In this document: one piece after another, positions 51,680 through 60,072 of the stretch
Layout of the letters: each line of letters opens with the position of its first letter
Numbering within the stretch: position 1 is the first letter of the stretch
Assembly: GCF_002858925.1 (NCBI RefSeq)
Contig: NZ_PJRS01000010.1
Span: 62,001 to 126,000, forward strand
Origin: Caulobacter zeae
GTDB lineage: Bacteria > Pseudomonadota > Alphaproteobacteria > Caulobacterales > Caulobacteraceae
DNA: 64,000 nt
Direction of reading: 5' to 3'
Made by a program: the position numbers and the translations under genes
The notes under the pieces: generated by a model
Seen by the model: only the letters and a program-made list of their open reading frames with translations
What the model was told of the DNA's origin: nothing
Databases searched by the model: none

Positions 51680-52585
51680 TCAGGGCAACGCCTTCACGAA
51701 CGCCCGCACCACGGTGGCCGAGTTATCCGCCGCCAGGCGCAGGAAAACCGGGAACTGGTTCGTGGCCGGATCGCCGCCGGCGAGGTCCGACAGGCTGCGG
51801 AAGGCGATGAACGGGGTCTTGTTGACGTAGGCGACCTGGGCCACGGCGGCGCTTTCCATGTCGAGCACGCGGGCGCCGAAGGTCTTGTGGGCGTAGTCGC
51901 GGAAGGCGGCGTTGTCGACGAACACGGGCCCCGAGCCGCCGGCCCCGCCGACCACCACCTTGGGCGGCTTGGTCAGGCACTGGTCGGCTGCGCAGCGCTT
52001 GAGCGCCAGGCCTTCGACGCTCTTGCGGGCCAGCGCGATCAGTTCGGGATCGGCGGCGAACGACAGCCGGTCTTCCGCCTTGGCCGGGTCCTGGTTCACC
52101 GTCACCGCGCGCGGATGCATCATGCCGAAATTGGGCAGGTCGCTGACCAGGCCCGGCGTGGGGGCGAAGCCGCCCGGAACCTCGCGGGCATAGGCCATTT
52201 CCGAGGTCTGGGCCCAGGTCTCCGGCGCCACTACGTCGCCGACTTCCAGCTCTGGATCCGCGCCGCCGGCCACGCCGGAGAACACGATGCGGGTGACGTG
52301 GAAGCGGTCGAGCGCGGCCTGGGTGGTCATGGCCGCGTTGACCATGCTGATCCCCGACAGGAACAGCACCACCGGCTTGCCCTCCAGCGTGCCCGTGACG
52401 AAGCGGGCGCCGGCGGCCGTGAACTCCTGCTTGCCCGAGGTCGCCGCCTCCAGCGCCGCCATCTCCGGCGGGAAGGCGCTGACCACGGCCGTGCGCGGCG
52501 CGGCGTCCAGGCGTTCGGCGGCCTGGCTCGCCAGGGGCGCCAGCAGGGCCGCGCAGGTCAGGGCGAAGGTCGGGACGATACGCAT
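51680..52585 (-). CDS. Periplasmic MTA/SAH-nucleosidase-like protein
   Basis: This 301-residue protein has a signal peptide (MRIVPTFALTCAALLAPLAS) and then a nucleoside phosphorylase/nucleosidase fold. GVAGGADPELEVGDVV, GGSGPVFVDNAAF, and LDMESAAVAQVAY with SLSDLAGG match the purine nucleosidase branch, the Glu of DMES being the ribose-binding catalytic residue. Being exported, it would act on external nucleosides or related compounds. It is divergent from a purine nucleoside permease-like gene, so a salvage role is likely. Confidence 0.85.
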   Translation of the reverse strand: MRIVPTFALTCAALLAPLASQAAERLDAAPRTAVVSAFPPEMAALEAATSGKQEFTAAGARFVTGTLEGKPVVLFLSGISMVNAAMTTQAALDRFHVTRIVFSGVAGGADPELEVGDVVAPETWAQTSEMAYAREVPGGFAPTPGLVSDLPNFGMMHPRAVTVNQDPAKAEDRLSFAADPELIALARKSVEGLALKRCAADQCLTKPPKVVVGGAGGSGPVFVDNAAFRDYAHKTFGARVLDMESAAVAQVAYVNKTPFIAFRSLSDLAGGDPATNQFPVFLRLAADNSATVVRAFVKALP

Positions 52586-52722
52586 GGAGAGGGCTTTCCG
52601 TGGTCGATTCGCGCGCACCCTAGCCCCGCGCGCGCCGACGCAGGAAGGCCCGGCGGCGAAGCTGTTGCATCCCCCGCCGCTTCCGACGATTTTCGCGCCG
52701 TTTTTGACGTAGCGGGGCAGGC

Positions 52723-53775
52723 ATGCGGGCTTGGATCTTGAGAACATTGGTCGCTCTGGCGGCGCTATTTGGAGCGGCTGCTCCGACCCTGGCGGCCGCC
52801 AAGCCGATCCCGATCAAGGTGGTGGTCGTCACCACCTTCGAGATCGGCGCCGACACCGGCGACGTGGCCGGCGAGTTCCAGCCCTGGGTCGAGGGCTGGC
52901 CCCTCAAGCGGCAGATCAAGGTGCCGGGCATCCGCCACGTCGCGCGCTATTCCGACGACGGCGTGCTGGCCATCGTCAGCGACATGCGCGGACGCACCCG
53001 TGAAAGCGTCGCGGCCCTGATCCTGTCCAACCAGTTCGATCTGTCGAAAGCCTACTGGATCGTCAGCGGCATCGCCGGCGTCGATCCTGCGTCCGCCTCT
53101 GTCGGCAGCGCCGCCTGGGCCCGCTACGTCGTCGACGCCGACCCGATCTACGAGGTCGACGACCGCGAGATCCCCGCCGACTGGCCCTACGGCCTCTATT
53201 CCAACGACGCCGACCGCCCCAACGTGAAGGGCAGGGCCGAGGGCTCCAGCGCCATGGTCTGGACCCTGGATCGCGACCTGGTCGACTGGGCCTACGACCT
53301 GACCAAGGCCGTCGCGCTGCCCGACAATCCCGACCTCGTGAAACTACGCGCCGGCTACGTTAAGGAGCCCAACGCCGCCCGTCCGCCGTTCGTGCTGCAA
53401 GGCGACGCCCTGGGCGCGGTGCGCTTCTGGCACGGTACGCATCGCACCCAGTGGGCCCGCGACTGGGTCAAGCTCTGGACCGACGGCGCGGGGACCTTCA
53501 CCATGAGCGACTGCGAAGACCAGGGGATCCTCGACGTGCTCGACGCCCATGCCGATAGCGGCCGCATCGACCGGCGCCGGGTTCTGGTGCTGCGCACCGC
53601 CAGCAACTACACGCGCCCGCCGCTGGGCGAGCCGACCTTCCCGCGCGTGCTGCACGACGATGGGGCCAAGGCCGCCTTCGAAGCCGAATTCCTCGTCGGG
53701 GGCGTCGTCGCCCGCGATCTCGTCAAGAACTGGGACCGCCGCGCGCTGGCCCTGCCCAAGGTCGGAGCCCGCTAA
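52723..53775 (+). CDS. Purine nucleoside permease-like (NUP) protein
   Basis: The 350-residue protein has an N-terminal signal (MRAWILRTLVALAALFGAA) and belongs to the NUP family: PIKVVVVTTFEIGADTGDVA, EFQPWVEGWPL, and the TMSDCEDQG motif with RTASNYTRPP. These were once called permeases but the fold is of a nucleoside phosphorylase type, so a soluble periplasmic role is also possible. It is followed three bases later by an NCS2 permease gene. Confidence 0.88.
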   Translation: MRAWILRTLVALAALFGAAAPTLAAAKPIPIKVVVVTTFEIGADTGDVAGEFQPWVEGWPLKRQIKVPGIRHVARYSDDGVLAIVSDMRGRTRESVAALILSNQFDLSKAYWIVSGIAGVDPASASVGSAAWARYVVDADPIYEVDDREIPADWPYGLYSNDADRPNVKGRAEGSSAMVWTLDRDLVDWAYDLTKAVALPDNPDLVKLRAGYVKEPNAARPPFVLQGDALGAVRFWHGTHRTQWARDWVKLWTDGAGTFTMSDCEDQGILDVLDAHADSGRIDRRRVLVLRTASNYTRPPLGEPTFPRVLHDDGAKAAFEAEFLVGGVVARDLVKNWDRRALALPKVGAR

Positions 53776-53778
53776 GCC

Positions 53779-55095
53779 ATGCTCGAACGCCTCTTCAAGC
53801 TGCAGGCCCTGGGGACCAACGTCCGCACCGAGGTGCTGGCCGGCTTCACCACCTTCATGACCATGGCCTACATTGTCGTGGTCAATCCGGCGATCCTCGG
53901 CGAGACCGGCATGCCGATCGCCGCCGTGGCCGCCGCCACTTGCCTGGCGGCCGGCCTGGGCTCGATCCTGATGGGCCTGATCGCCAACTATCCGCTGGCG
54001 CTCGCGCCCGGCATGGGCCTCAACGCCTACTTCACCTACACCGTGGTCAAGGGCATGGGCGTGCCGTGGGAAACCGCGCTGGGCTGCGTGTTCATCTCGG
54101 GCGTGGCCTTCCTCATCCTGACCGTGGCAGGCATTCGCCAGATGATCGTGGCGGCCATCCCCCGGCCGCTGTTCTCGGCGGTCGCCGCGGGCGTTGGCCT
54201 GTTCATCGCCTTCATCGGCCTGAAGAGCGCCGGCGTCATCGTCGCCAACCCGGCCACGGCCGTGGCCCTGGGCGACCTGACCACGCCCTCGGCCGCCCTG
54301 GCCCTGATCGGCCTCGTCCTCATCGCCGCCCTCCAGGCCTGGCGGGTGAAGGGCGCGATCCTGATCGGCATCCTGCTGGCCGCGATCGCCGGCTGGCTCC
54401 TGGGCCTGTCGAAGTTCACGCCTGGCGCCTACAGCCTGTCGGACCTGTCGGCGACCTTCTTCAAGATGGACGTCGGCGCGGCCCTGCACCTGCAAGGCGG
54501 CATGGGCGTCGCCCTGCTCGAGATCATCTTCGTCTTCCTGTTCGTCGATTTGTTCGACAATGTCGGCACCCTGGTGGCCGTCACCAAGAAGGCGGGCCTT
54601 GTCGAACCGGACGGCACGATCCCGCGCCTCAACCGCATCCTCACCGCCGACTCCGCCGCCACCATGATCGGCGCGGCGGCCGGCACCAGCACCGTCTGCA
54701 GCTACATCGAGAGCGCCTCGGGCGTCACCGCCGGCGGCCGCACCGGCCTGACCGCCGTGGTGGTCGGGATCCTCTTCCTGATCACCCTGTTTTTCGCCCC
54801 GCTGGTCCAGGCCATCCCGGCCGCCGCCACCGCCCCGGCCCTGGTGCTGGTGGGCGCGCTGATGATCGGGTCGCTGGCGGAAGTGGACTGGGCCGACCCG
54901 ACGGTGGCCATCCCGGCCTTCCTGACGGTGATCATCATCCCGCTGACCTTCTCGATCGCCAACGGCCTGGCGTTCGGCATCACCAGCTACGCCGTGCTGA
55001 AGGCCGTGACCGGCAAGCTGCGCAAGGGCGACTGGCTGCTCGTGGTCCTGGCGGCGCTGTTCGTGATCCGCTTCGTCTATCTGGCGAAAGGCTGA
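53779..55095 (+). CDS. NCS2-family nucleobase permease (AzgA/GhxP-like)
   Basis: The 438-residue membrane protein has the NCS2 start TNVRTEVLAGFTTFMTMAYI and the substrate-binding motif NYPLALAPGMGLNAYFTYTV. About 12-14 hydrophobic helices, AAGTSTVCSYIESASGVTAGGRTG and a C-terminal IVIRFVYLAKG-like end follow. It resembles guanine/hypoxanthine or adenine importers. Together with the nucleosidase and the NUP protein it completes a periplasmic cleavage plus inner-membrane uptake route. Confidence 0.92.
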   Translation: MLERLFKLQALGTNVRTEVLAGFTTFMTMAYIVVVNPAILGETGMPIAAVAAATCLAAGLGSILMGLIANYPLALAPGMGLNAYFTYTVVKGMGVPWETALGCVFISGVAFLILTVAGIRQMIVAAIPRPLFSAVAAGVGLFIAFIGLKSAGVIVANPATAVALGDLTTPSAALALIGLVLIAALQAWRVKGAILIGILLAAIAGWLLGLSKFTPGAYSLSDLSATFFKMDVGAALHLQGGMGVALLEIIFVFLFVDLFDNVGTLVAVTKKAGLVEPDGTIPRLNRILTADSAATMIGAAAGTSTVCSYIESASGVTAGGRTGLTAVVVGILFLITLFFAPLVQAIPAAATAPALVLVGALMIGSLAEVDWADPTVAIPAFLTVIIIPLTFSIANGLAFGITSYAVLKAVTGKLRKGDWLLVVLAALFVIRFVYLAKG

Positions 55096-55153
55096 CCAAA
55101 ACCCTTTGCGCGAGCGCGGCTTTCAGCTAAGACCGCGCTTCCGCAAGGCGGAT

Positions 55154-55230
55154 GCACCCGTAGCTCAGCTGGATAGAGCGTTGCCCTCCGAAGGCAAAGG
55201 TCACACGTTCGAATCGTGTCGGGTGCGCCA
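55154..55230 (+). tRNA. tRNA-Arg(CCG)
   Basis: Acceptor GCACCCG/CGGGTGC, discriminator G and encoded CCA frame a 77-base tRNA with anticodon loop CTCCGAA (CCG). It is 21 bases upstream of the next tRNA-Arg, so the two form a small tRNA cluster. Confidence 0.96.
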
Positions 55231-55251
55231 GTCCTACTTGCCAAGAAATGC

Positions 55252-55328
55252 GCGCCCGTAGCTCAGCTGGATAGAGCATCAGACTACGAATCTGAGGGTC
55301 GGACGTTCGAATCGTTCCGGGCGCGCCA
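55252..55328 (+). tRNA. tRNA-Arg(ACG), plus-strand copy (island attachment site)
   Basis: Acceptor GCGCCCG/CGGGCGC, discriminator G, encoded CCA and anticodon loop CTACGAA (ACG) define this 77-base tRNA. It is identical to the minus-strand copy at 47320-47396. Its 3' half is repeated at 60073-60120, at the far end of the island, so this tRNA is the integration target. Confidence 0.96.
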
Positions 55329-55330
55329 TT
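55283..55330. repeat. attL: tRNA 3' end and flanking TT
   Basis: Bases 55283-55330 match 60073-60120 over 48 positions with a single mismatch (G at 55298 versus A at 60088). The last 32 bases are identical. This is the left end of the integrase-encoding island. Confidence 0.85.
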
Positions 55331-55392
55331 TTCTCCAGGAAAATCAATAACTTGCCCACCTCCCTGGGGCGTGGCCCGTTCTAAATCCGCGA

Positions 55393-55402
55393 TTAGTACG
55401 GG
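55393..55402 (+). repeat. TTAGTACGGG repeat, possible integrase arm site (left)
   Basis: The 10-mer TTAGTACGGG near the left end recurs in the same orientation at 59911-59920 near the right end. Short repeats inside both ends are typical integrase arm-binding sites, but the match could be chance. Confidence 0.25.
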
Positions 55403-55508
55403 TTTTAGTCCGGGGCGACGATCCTGCACGCGCCATCCCGCCGCCACCGCATCCCATCCTCCGCACTCCGACAGGTTGTCGCTCGGCCCTGTCCGAATCG
55501 AAATCCTC

Positions 55509-55904
55509 CTATGGAGCCGGTGCCCAGTGGCCTCTCTTGGCAGAGCGGGCCTCGGCTTCTTCCCTGGCATATGCGCCCTTACTGTAGCGGCGGTACTCTG
55601 TCGCAAGGCCGGATCGGATGAGCGCGGCGTTTACGTCGGGCGTTGCATCGGACCAGCAGCGGCCGACGAACCGGCCATATCGATCTCGATCGACAAAGCG
55701 GCAGCCCACCCGTCCACGCGTTAGTCGCAATAGTTCGTCCCGTGCTTCATAGGCCAAGGGCTCGGCGGGTTTCGCGCCTCGCCTGACCTCCGGCGCATCG
55801 ACGCCGAAGAGCCGGACACGTTCCTGGCCGCATCGCAGCGTATCTCCGTCGTGCACGGCTGGAGACGTACAGGCGATGATTGCAGCGGCGAGCTGGACGA
55901 GCAT
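55509..55904 (-). CDS. SNase-like thermonuclease, island copy
   Basis: This 131-residue protein repeats the motifs of the prophage nuclease: VHDGDTLRCGQERVRLFGVD, AYEARDELLRLTRG, DRDRYGRFVGRCW and YRRYSKGAYAREEAEA. It starts with a short hydrophobic segment (MLVQLAAAIIAC). The two proteins are highly similar across most of their length, so this cargo is shared between two unrelated mobile elements at distant sites. Its stop faces the tRNA end of the island. Confidence 0.85.
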   Translation of the reverse strand: MLVQLAAAIIACTSPAVHDGDTLRCGQERVRLFGVDAPEVRRGAKPAEPLAYEARDELLRLTRGRVGCRFVDRDRYGRFVGRCWSDATPDVNAALIRSGLATEYRRYSKGAYAREEAEARSAKRGHWAPAP

Positions 55905-56075
55905 GGCCGCTTGTCGCGGGGCCCACGTTTCAACGCAAGCCTCTAGCCTAGCCCAGGCCGCTCCAGCACGCGGGTTACTCCTACTATAGTAACGTTTGAG
56001 TGGACAGTTGCGGTCGATACAGCTTCAAGAAGGTTATGAAGCCGCACGACGATACAGCTCTACGCCTCGCCGCCC

Positions 56076-56588
56076 TTGAAGCCAACCTTCTCCAACGTCA
56101 GTGCGTTCGACAATTGCATTGCCGCGGTCAAGGCATGCGATCTCTTCCTAGGCATCATCACGCCCAAGTATGGCTCGGGCCGCGACGGGGACGGGATCTC
56201 GATCACGCATCAGGAACTGCTGACGGCGATCGAGGAGAACAAGCCGCGCTGGCTTCTGGCTCACGACCACGTTGTCTTCGCCCGCAAGCTGCTGGCCAGG
56301 ATGGGCTATGATACAGCCGAGAAGCGCGCGCAGTCGCCCTTCAAGCCGGGCGGGTCGGTGATGGACGACCTGCGCGTCATCGACATGTACGAGGCCGCCA
56401 CGCGCGAGGACATCCAATTGAAGGACCGCACGGGCAACTGGGTGCAGAAGTTCGTCAACGGCGAGGACGCGCTGCGCTACGCCACCGCTCAGTTCTACCG
56501 CTTCCAGGAGGTCCGTAGGTTCCTTGACGAACACCTCGCCGATGTAGACCGCGTCCGGGCCCGCGTGCAGGAGGACCTGCAGCGATGA
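56076..56588 (+). CDS. DUF4062-type protein, N-terminally truncated
   Basis: From a TTG start the 170-residue frame shows NVSAFDNCIAAVKACDLFLG and a KYGSG motif, then SITHQELLTAI and RWLLAHDHVVFARKL, the DUF4062 pattern. The family normally has a further N-terminal part with a VFISS-like strand, which is missing. An in-frame stop lies at 56037-56039, so either the gene is broken or a nearby upstream start was lost. The stop overlaps the next ATG (ATGA). DUF4062 proteins are often found in bacterial conflict contexts, but their exact role is unknown. Confidence 0.65.
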   Translation: MKPTFSNVSAFDNCIAAVKACDLFLGIITPKYGSGRDGDGISITHQELLTAIEENKPRWLLAHDHVVFARKLLARMGYDTAEKRAQSPFKPGGSVMDDLRVIDMYEAATREDIQLKDRTGNWVQKFVNGEDALRYATAQFYRFQEVRRFLDEHLADVDRVRARVQEDLQR

Positions 56589-58021
56589 TCTTCGCCGATA
56601 TCCGAGCCCAGATCGACGAGGGAGAAGGCCCGCTGGCGGCCTTCGCGCCCCATGCGGCCGACAAGGCCGGCCTTGCGGCCTTGGTCTGCGGCTTTCTCAA
56701 CACGCGCGGCGGCGTCGTCTTCGTCGGCGTCGACGCCGACGGCTCGATCCTGGGCGTGCCTAGCGCCAACATCATGCGCGCTGAGCTGGAGACCTACCTT
56801 CAGAACGCCATCACGCCGACGGCGCTTTTCACCCTGAGTGTCGATGTCGAAGGCGATGTCTCGATCATCACCATCGAGGCCCCGCAAGGACGCGACAAGC
56901 CCTATGTCGTTGACGGCAAGATCTGGGTGCGATCGGGCCGCCGCACGCTCCCGGCCACGTCGGACGCTCTTCGCGAGCTGGCTCAGGTCCGCTCCGTCGA
57001 AGCTGCGCGCTGGGAGCGGCGTCCCTCGGTCGGGCTGGAGGACGAGGACCTCGTCGAGCGGGAAATCCGCGCCACGGTCGAAGACGCCCGCAGCTCGGAC
57101 CGCTACGCCTTCACGGGGGAGGAAGACACCTTCACGGTCCTGCGCCAGTTGGGCATGGTGGTTTCAGGCGGCCTGACCCAGGCCTGCGACGTGGTCTTCG
57201 CCGCAAAGCCCGCCATGCGCCATCCCCAATGCCGCGTGCGGTTCGTCCAGTACGCCTCGGACAAGACCGGCGCGGCCTTTCTGGACAACCAGGTGTTCGA
57301 AGGCCCGCTCGTCCAGGTCTTTAACCGCCTGTTCGACAAGGTCGGCGCTCACGTGCGAATCCAGGCCCGCTTCGGCGGGGACGGCCACGGCCGCGAGGAT
57401 CGTCCCAACTATTCCCAGGACGCCCTGCGCGAAGGCCTGGTCAACGCTCTGGCCCACCGCGACTATGCGAGCTTCTCCGGCGGCGTGGCGGTTTCGGTCT
57501 ATCCGGACCGCATCGAGATCTGGAACTCTGGTCAGCTTCCGGCGGGGCTCAAGGTCGCCGACCTCTTAAGGCCTCACCCCTCAATCCCCACCAATCCGGA
57601 CATAGCCCACGTTCTCTATCTTCGCCGGCTGATGGAACGGATCGGTCGCGGCACCCAGAAGATCCTGGCGGCCTGCACCGAGCTTGGGGCACCAGCCCCG
57701 AGCTGGAAGGTCGCCTCGACGGGCGTGACCCTAACGATTTTCGCCGCCGACGCGCCGAGGAAGGCGTCTCAGCCAAAGCCGACTCTGGCCAAGCCGATCG
57801 GGGCTGCGGCGACCGCGACGGCGCTTAATGAGCGCCAGGGCGCGACCCTGGCCCAGCTTCGGCCGGGCGACTCCATTCGCTTGCCCGAGTACATGGATCA
57901 GCATGGCGTGTCCGAGCGCCAGGCTCGTCGCGACCTTGCCGGGCTGACCGAGCGTGGTTTCCTTGTCCGCAAGGGCAAGGGACCGGCCACCGACTACCAG
58001 CGCAGCGACAAGACGATCTAG
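56585..58021 (+). CDS. AlbA_2/HATPase-like regulator (Schlafen-type ATPase)
   Basis: The 478-residue protein has an N-terminal AlbA_2 domain (NTRGGVVFVGVDADGSILGV, VRSGRRTLPA), a middle HATPase-like section (EGLVNALAHRDYASFSGGVA, YPDRIEIWNSGQLP, IGRGTQKI) and a C-terminal winged-helix end (HGVSERQARRDLAGLTERGF). This matches the ATP-binding regulators related to Schlafen that often pair with an upstream partner gene. Start coupling with the DUF4062 gene suggests a two-gene unit, possibly defence or plasticity related. The nine TCCGGCCA repeats lie right after it. Confidence 0.8.
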   Translation: MIFADIRAQIDEGEGPLAAFAPHAADKAGLAALVCGFLNTRGGVVFVGVDADGSILGVPSANIMRAELETYLQNAITPTALFTLSVDVEGDVSIITIEAPQGRDKPYVVDGKIWVRSGRRTLPATSDALRELAQVRSVEAARWERRPSVGLEDEDLVEREIRATVEDARSSDRYAFTGEEDTFTVLRQLGMVVSGGLTQACDVVFAAKPAMRHPQCRVRFVQYASDKTGAAFLDNQVFEGPLVQVFNRLFDKVGAHVRIQARFGGDGHGREDRPNYSQDALREGLVNALAHRDYASFSGGVAVSVYPDRIEIWNSGQLPAGLKVADLLRPHPSIPTNPDIAHVLYLRRLMERIGRGTQKILAACTELGAPAPSWKVASTGVTLTIFAADAPRKASQPKPTLAKPIGAAATATALNERQGATLAQLRPGDSIRLPEYMDQHGVSERQARRDLAGLTERGFLVRKGKGPATDYQRSDKTI

Positions 58022-58330
58022 GAATCCGGCCAAGGCCCGCGAATCCGGCCACGGGTACTGGATTGGGTTGTGGCCGGATTAGTCTTAGGCGCGTGCTGGT
58101 CCCAAAACTCATAAACTGTTGTGCGCACAAAGAGATTCGAGTCTCGGGCTATCGCGGATCCGGCCAAAACTGAGAATCCGGCCAAATCCGGCCAAATCCG
58201 GCCAGCAACATGCAAACGCGTCTGTTCACTGCTTCGGGCGAAATGTTTGCGGCTGTAAGTCTCAGTTTTTCCTAGTATTCCCGCAAATTTGTCTAGCTGC
58301 CCGTCAGCAAGTCCGGCCAGATCCGGCCAT
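58022..58330. repeat. Cluster of nine TCCGGCCA repeats
   Basis: Eight direct copies occur at 58025, 58044, 58159, 58177, 58187, 58197, 58312 and 58322, plus one inverted copy at 58071 (TGGCCGGA). Several are spaced exactly 10 bases apart (58177, 58187, 58197 and 58312, 58322), one helical turn. The array fills much of the 381-base gene-free gap between the two convergent genes. It may be a binding platform for an island-encoded protein, for example for control of excision or replication. No gene lies here. Confidence 0.75.
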
Positions 58331-58402
58331 CGGCGCGGATAGGGAAGTGGCCAGGATGGCCGGGCGGGCGCGCCGGCCTTGGCGCGTGAGGGCCTGGACC
58401 AC

Positions 58403-59869
58403 TCAGCCCAAGGCGTGCGCCGCCTCCCTCGCCCACACCGCATCGACGAGGAGGCTGGTGCCGGCGCGGTTCTTCGTCGGCGGCCGGCCAACGCGCCGCC
58501 GAGGCTTGCCTTCCACTGTGAGCGGGTTGGTCTCGCAGTAGGTCTTGGTTCGCCGATCCGGCGGCGTGGGGTCGCGCAGCGGGTCGCCGATCTTCCGCGA
58601 CGGCAGCGTAGGCCAGCGCGCGCCGTCGCCACCCGACTGGGCGATGACGAGCCGGGAAATCTCCTCCTGAGCCTTGCGCAGGTGGCCGACGAGGAGCTTG
58701 GCGCGGGTGATGTAGCCGGCGTTCACGCCTGGCAGGCTGTGGTTCATCAGCAGGTGGCAGTCCAATTCGGAGAGGCCCGCCGCCTGCCCGACGGTCCGAT
58801 AGGTCTGGCGAAGGTCATTGCCGAACTTGCAGAGAACCTGGCGCTGTTCGCGGTGCACGGTCATGTGCCCCTCGCGGCTTTCGCCAGCGAAGATCCAGGT
58901 CGCCGCTTGGTCGGGAAGCAAGAAACGGCTGGCGCGCATGGCGCGGACCAGGCACCGGACCATCGCCCGCGATAGGGGGATGTCGAAGGCGCGGTCCTCG
59001 CCGCCCTTCGGGCGTGGCATGTGCAGGACGCGTTCGCGCAGGTTCAGGTGCTCGACTCGAGCCCTGAGAAGGGCGGCCGGCCGACTGCCCGACAGCAGAG
59101 TGAACAGGTGGAATTCGCGCCGGATTGGGTGGCGAAGGCGCCTGGCCTGCTCGATCCATGCTGGCAGGTCCTCCACGCCCATGGCCGTGTCCCGGCGTTT
59201 GACCACGTTCCAGTCGACCGCGAGTGTAGGGTTCTCGGGCGGCAGGTCCCGGTTGCGCTTGCGGGCGTGGTTGTAGATCGCCCGTAGCGTCCGCATCGCC
59301 CCGTTGGCGATGCCGGGTCCATTGTCGTGCGTGATCTTGTCGTGGCGGTCGGCGACCATGCCTGGGCTCTCGCCCAATTCGCTTAGCGGCTTGTCGAGCC
59401 AGTCGGAGAACAGACGCTCGACGTGGTCGCCATAGCCTTCGATGGTCGCCTCGCTACGACCCTTCCGTTCCATATGCGACGACCGGTAGCGCGCCCAGGC
59501 CTGCCTCAAGGTCACGCCCTTGCCGCCTTCGGCTCCGCCGACGGCGGGGGCAGCTGCGGCCTCCGCGGCTACCTTGGCCTTGGACTCTTCGCGGTGTAAC
59601 TCGCCGCTGAGGATCCTGGCCAGCGTTCCCTTGGCGGCGATCCTGGCCTCGCGCACGGACATCTCGTCGACGGCGCCAATCGCTAGGCGCTTTCCCTTCC
59701 GCTGGCCGTCCTGCCAGAACTCGGCCTGGACGACGTATGTCTTCTTGCGGACGCCCACGACGACGAAGAAGCCGCGAAGGTCGCGGTCGCGGACCATGTA
59801 CTGGCCCTTGTGGGCCAGGGGGAGCTGGGCGAGCGCCCGGTCCGAGAACGAAAACGTTTGGCTGCTCAT
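58403..59869 (-). CDS. int: Tyrosine-type integrase of the island
   Basis: The 488-residue integrase has an arm-binding DUF4102-like N-terminus (MVRDRDLRGFFVVVGVRKKT, SVREARIAAKGTLARI), a SAM-like core-binding region (about 120-210) and a catalytic domain. Arg263 (SGSRPAALLR), Lys288 (RPKGG), Arg354 (NDLRQTY), His377 (LLMNH) and Tyr386 (NAGYIT) make the active set. The N in NDLRQTY replaces the usual His of box II, a common variant. It would recombine attL and attR at the tRNA-Arg 3' end. The C-terminal 60 residues are Arg/Pro-rich and less conserved. Confidence 0.9.
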   Translation of the reverse strand: MSSQTFSFSDRALAQLPLAHKGQYMVRDRDLRGFFVVVGVRKKTYVVQAEFWQDGQRKGKRLAIGAVDEMSVREARIAAKGTLARILSGELHREESKAKVAAEAAAAPAVGGAEGGKGVTLRQAWARYRSSHMERKGRSEATIEGYGDHVERLFSDWLDKPLSELGESPGMVADRHDKITHDNGPGIANGAMRTLRAIYNHARKRNRDLPPENPTLAVDWNVVKRRDTAMGVEDLPAWIEQARRLRHPIRREFHLFTLLSGSRPAALLRARVEHLNLRERVLHMPRPKGGEDRAFDIPLSRAMVRCLVRAMRASRFLLPDQAATWIFAGESREGHMTVHREQRQVLCKFGNDLRQTYRTVGQAAGLSELDCHLLMNHSLPGVNAGYITRAKLLVGHLRKAQEEISRLVIAQSGGDGARWPTLPSRKIGDPLRDPTPPDRRTKTYCETNPLTVEGKPRRRVGRPPTKNRAGTSLLVDAVWAREAAHALG

Positions 59870-59910
59870 GTTCGAAATCTAACGGTCAGCTGCATCGGAT
59901 GTGGCGGGAT

Positions 59911-59920
59911 TTAGTACGGG
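59911..59920 (+). repeat. TTAGTACGGG repeat, possible integrase arm site (right)
   Basis: This is the second copy of the 10-mer in the same orientation as at 55393-55402. It lies about 150 bases inside attR. Additional TGTGGCG copies are scattered in 59870-60072, the gene-free gap between integrase and attR, which otherwise shows no gene. Confidence 0.25.
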
Positions 59921-60072
59921 CGCTACTACGGGGTGGCGGCCATAAAAGTCTAAATCTCGACCTGCGCAGCTATCCTATCACATCCGATGCTCCGGATGGA
60001 ATATACAACAAGTACAATATGTTTCGGGATGTGGCGTACTGTGGCGTAAATCGAAGACGAATACTTAATGAT

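Noticed and set aside
58022-58330. CRISPR array interpretation of the TCCGGCCA repeats
   Set aside because: The unit is 8-10 bases, spacing is irregular and there are no uniform spacers or cas genes.
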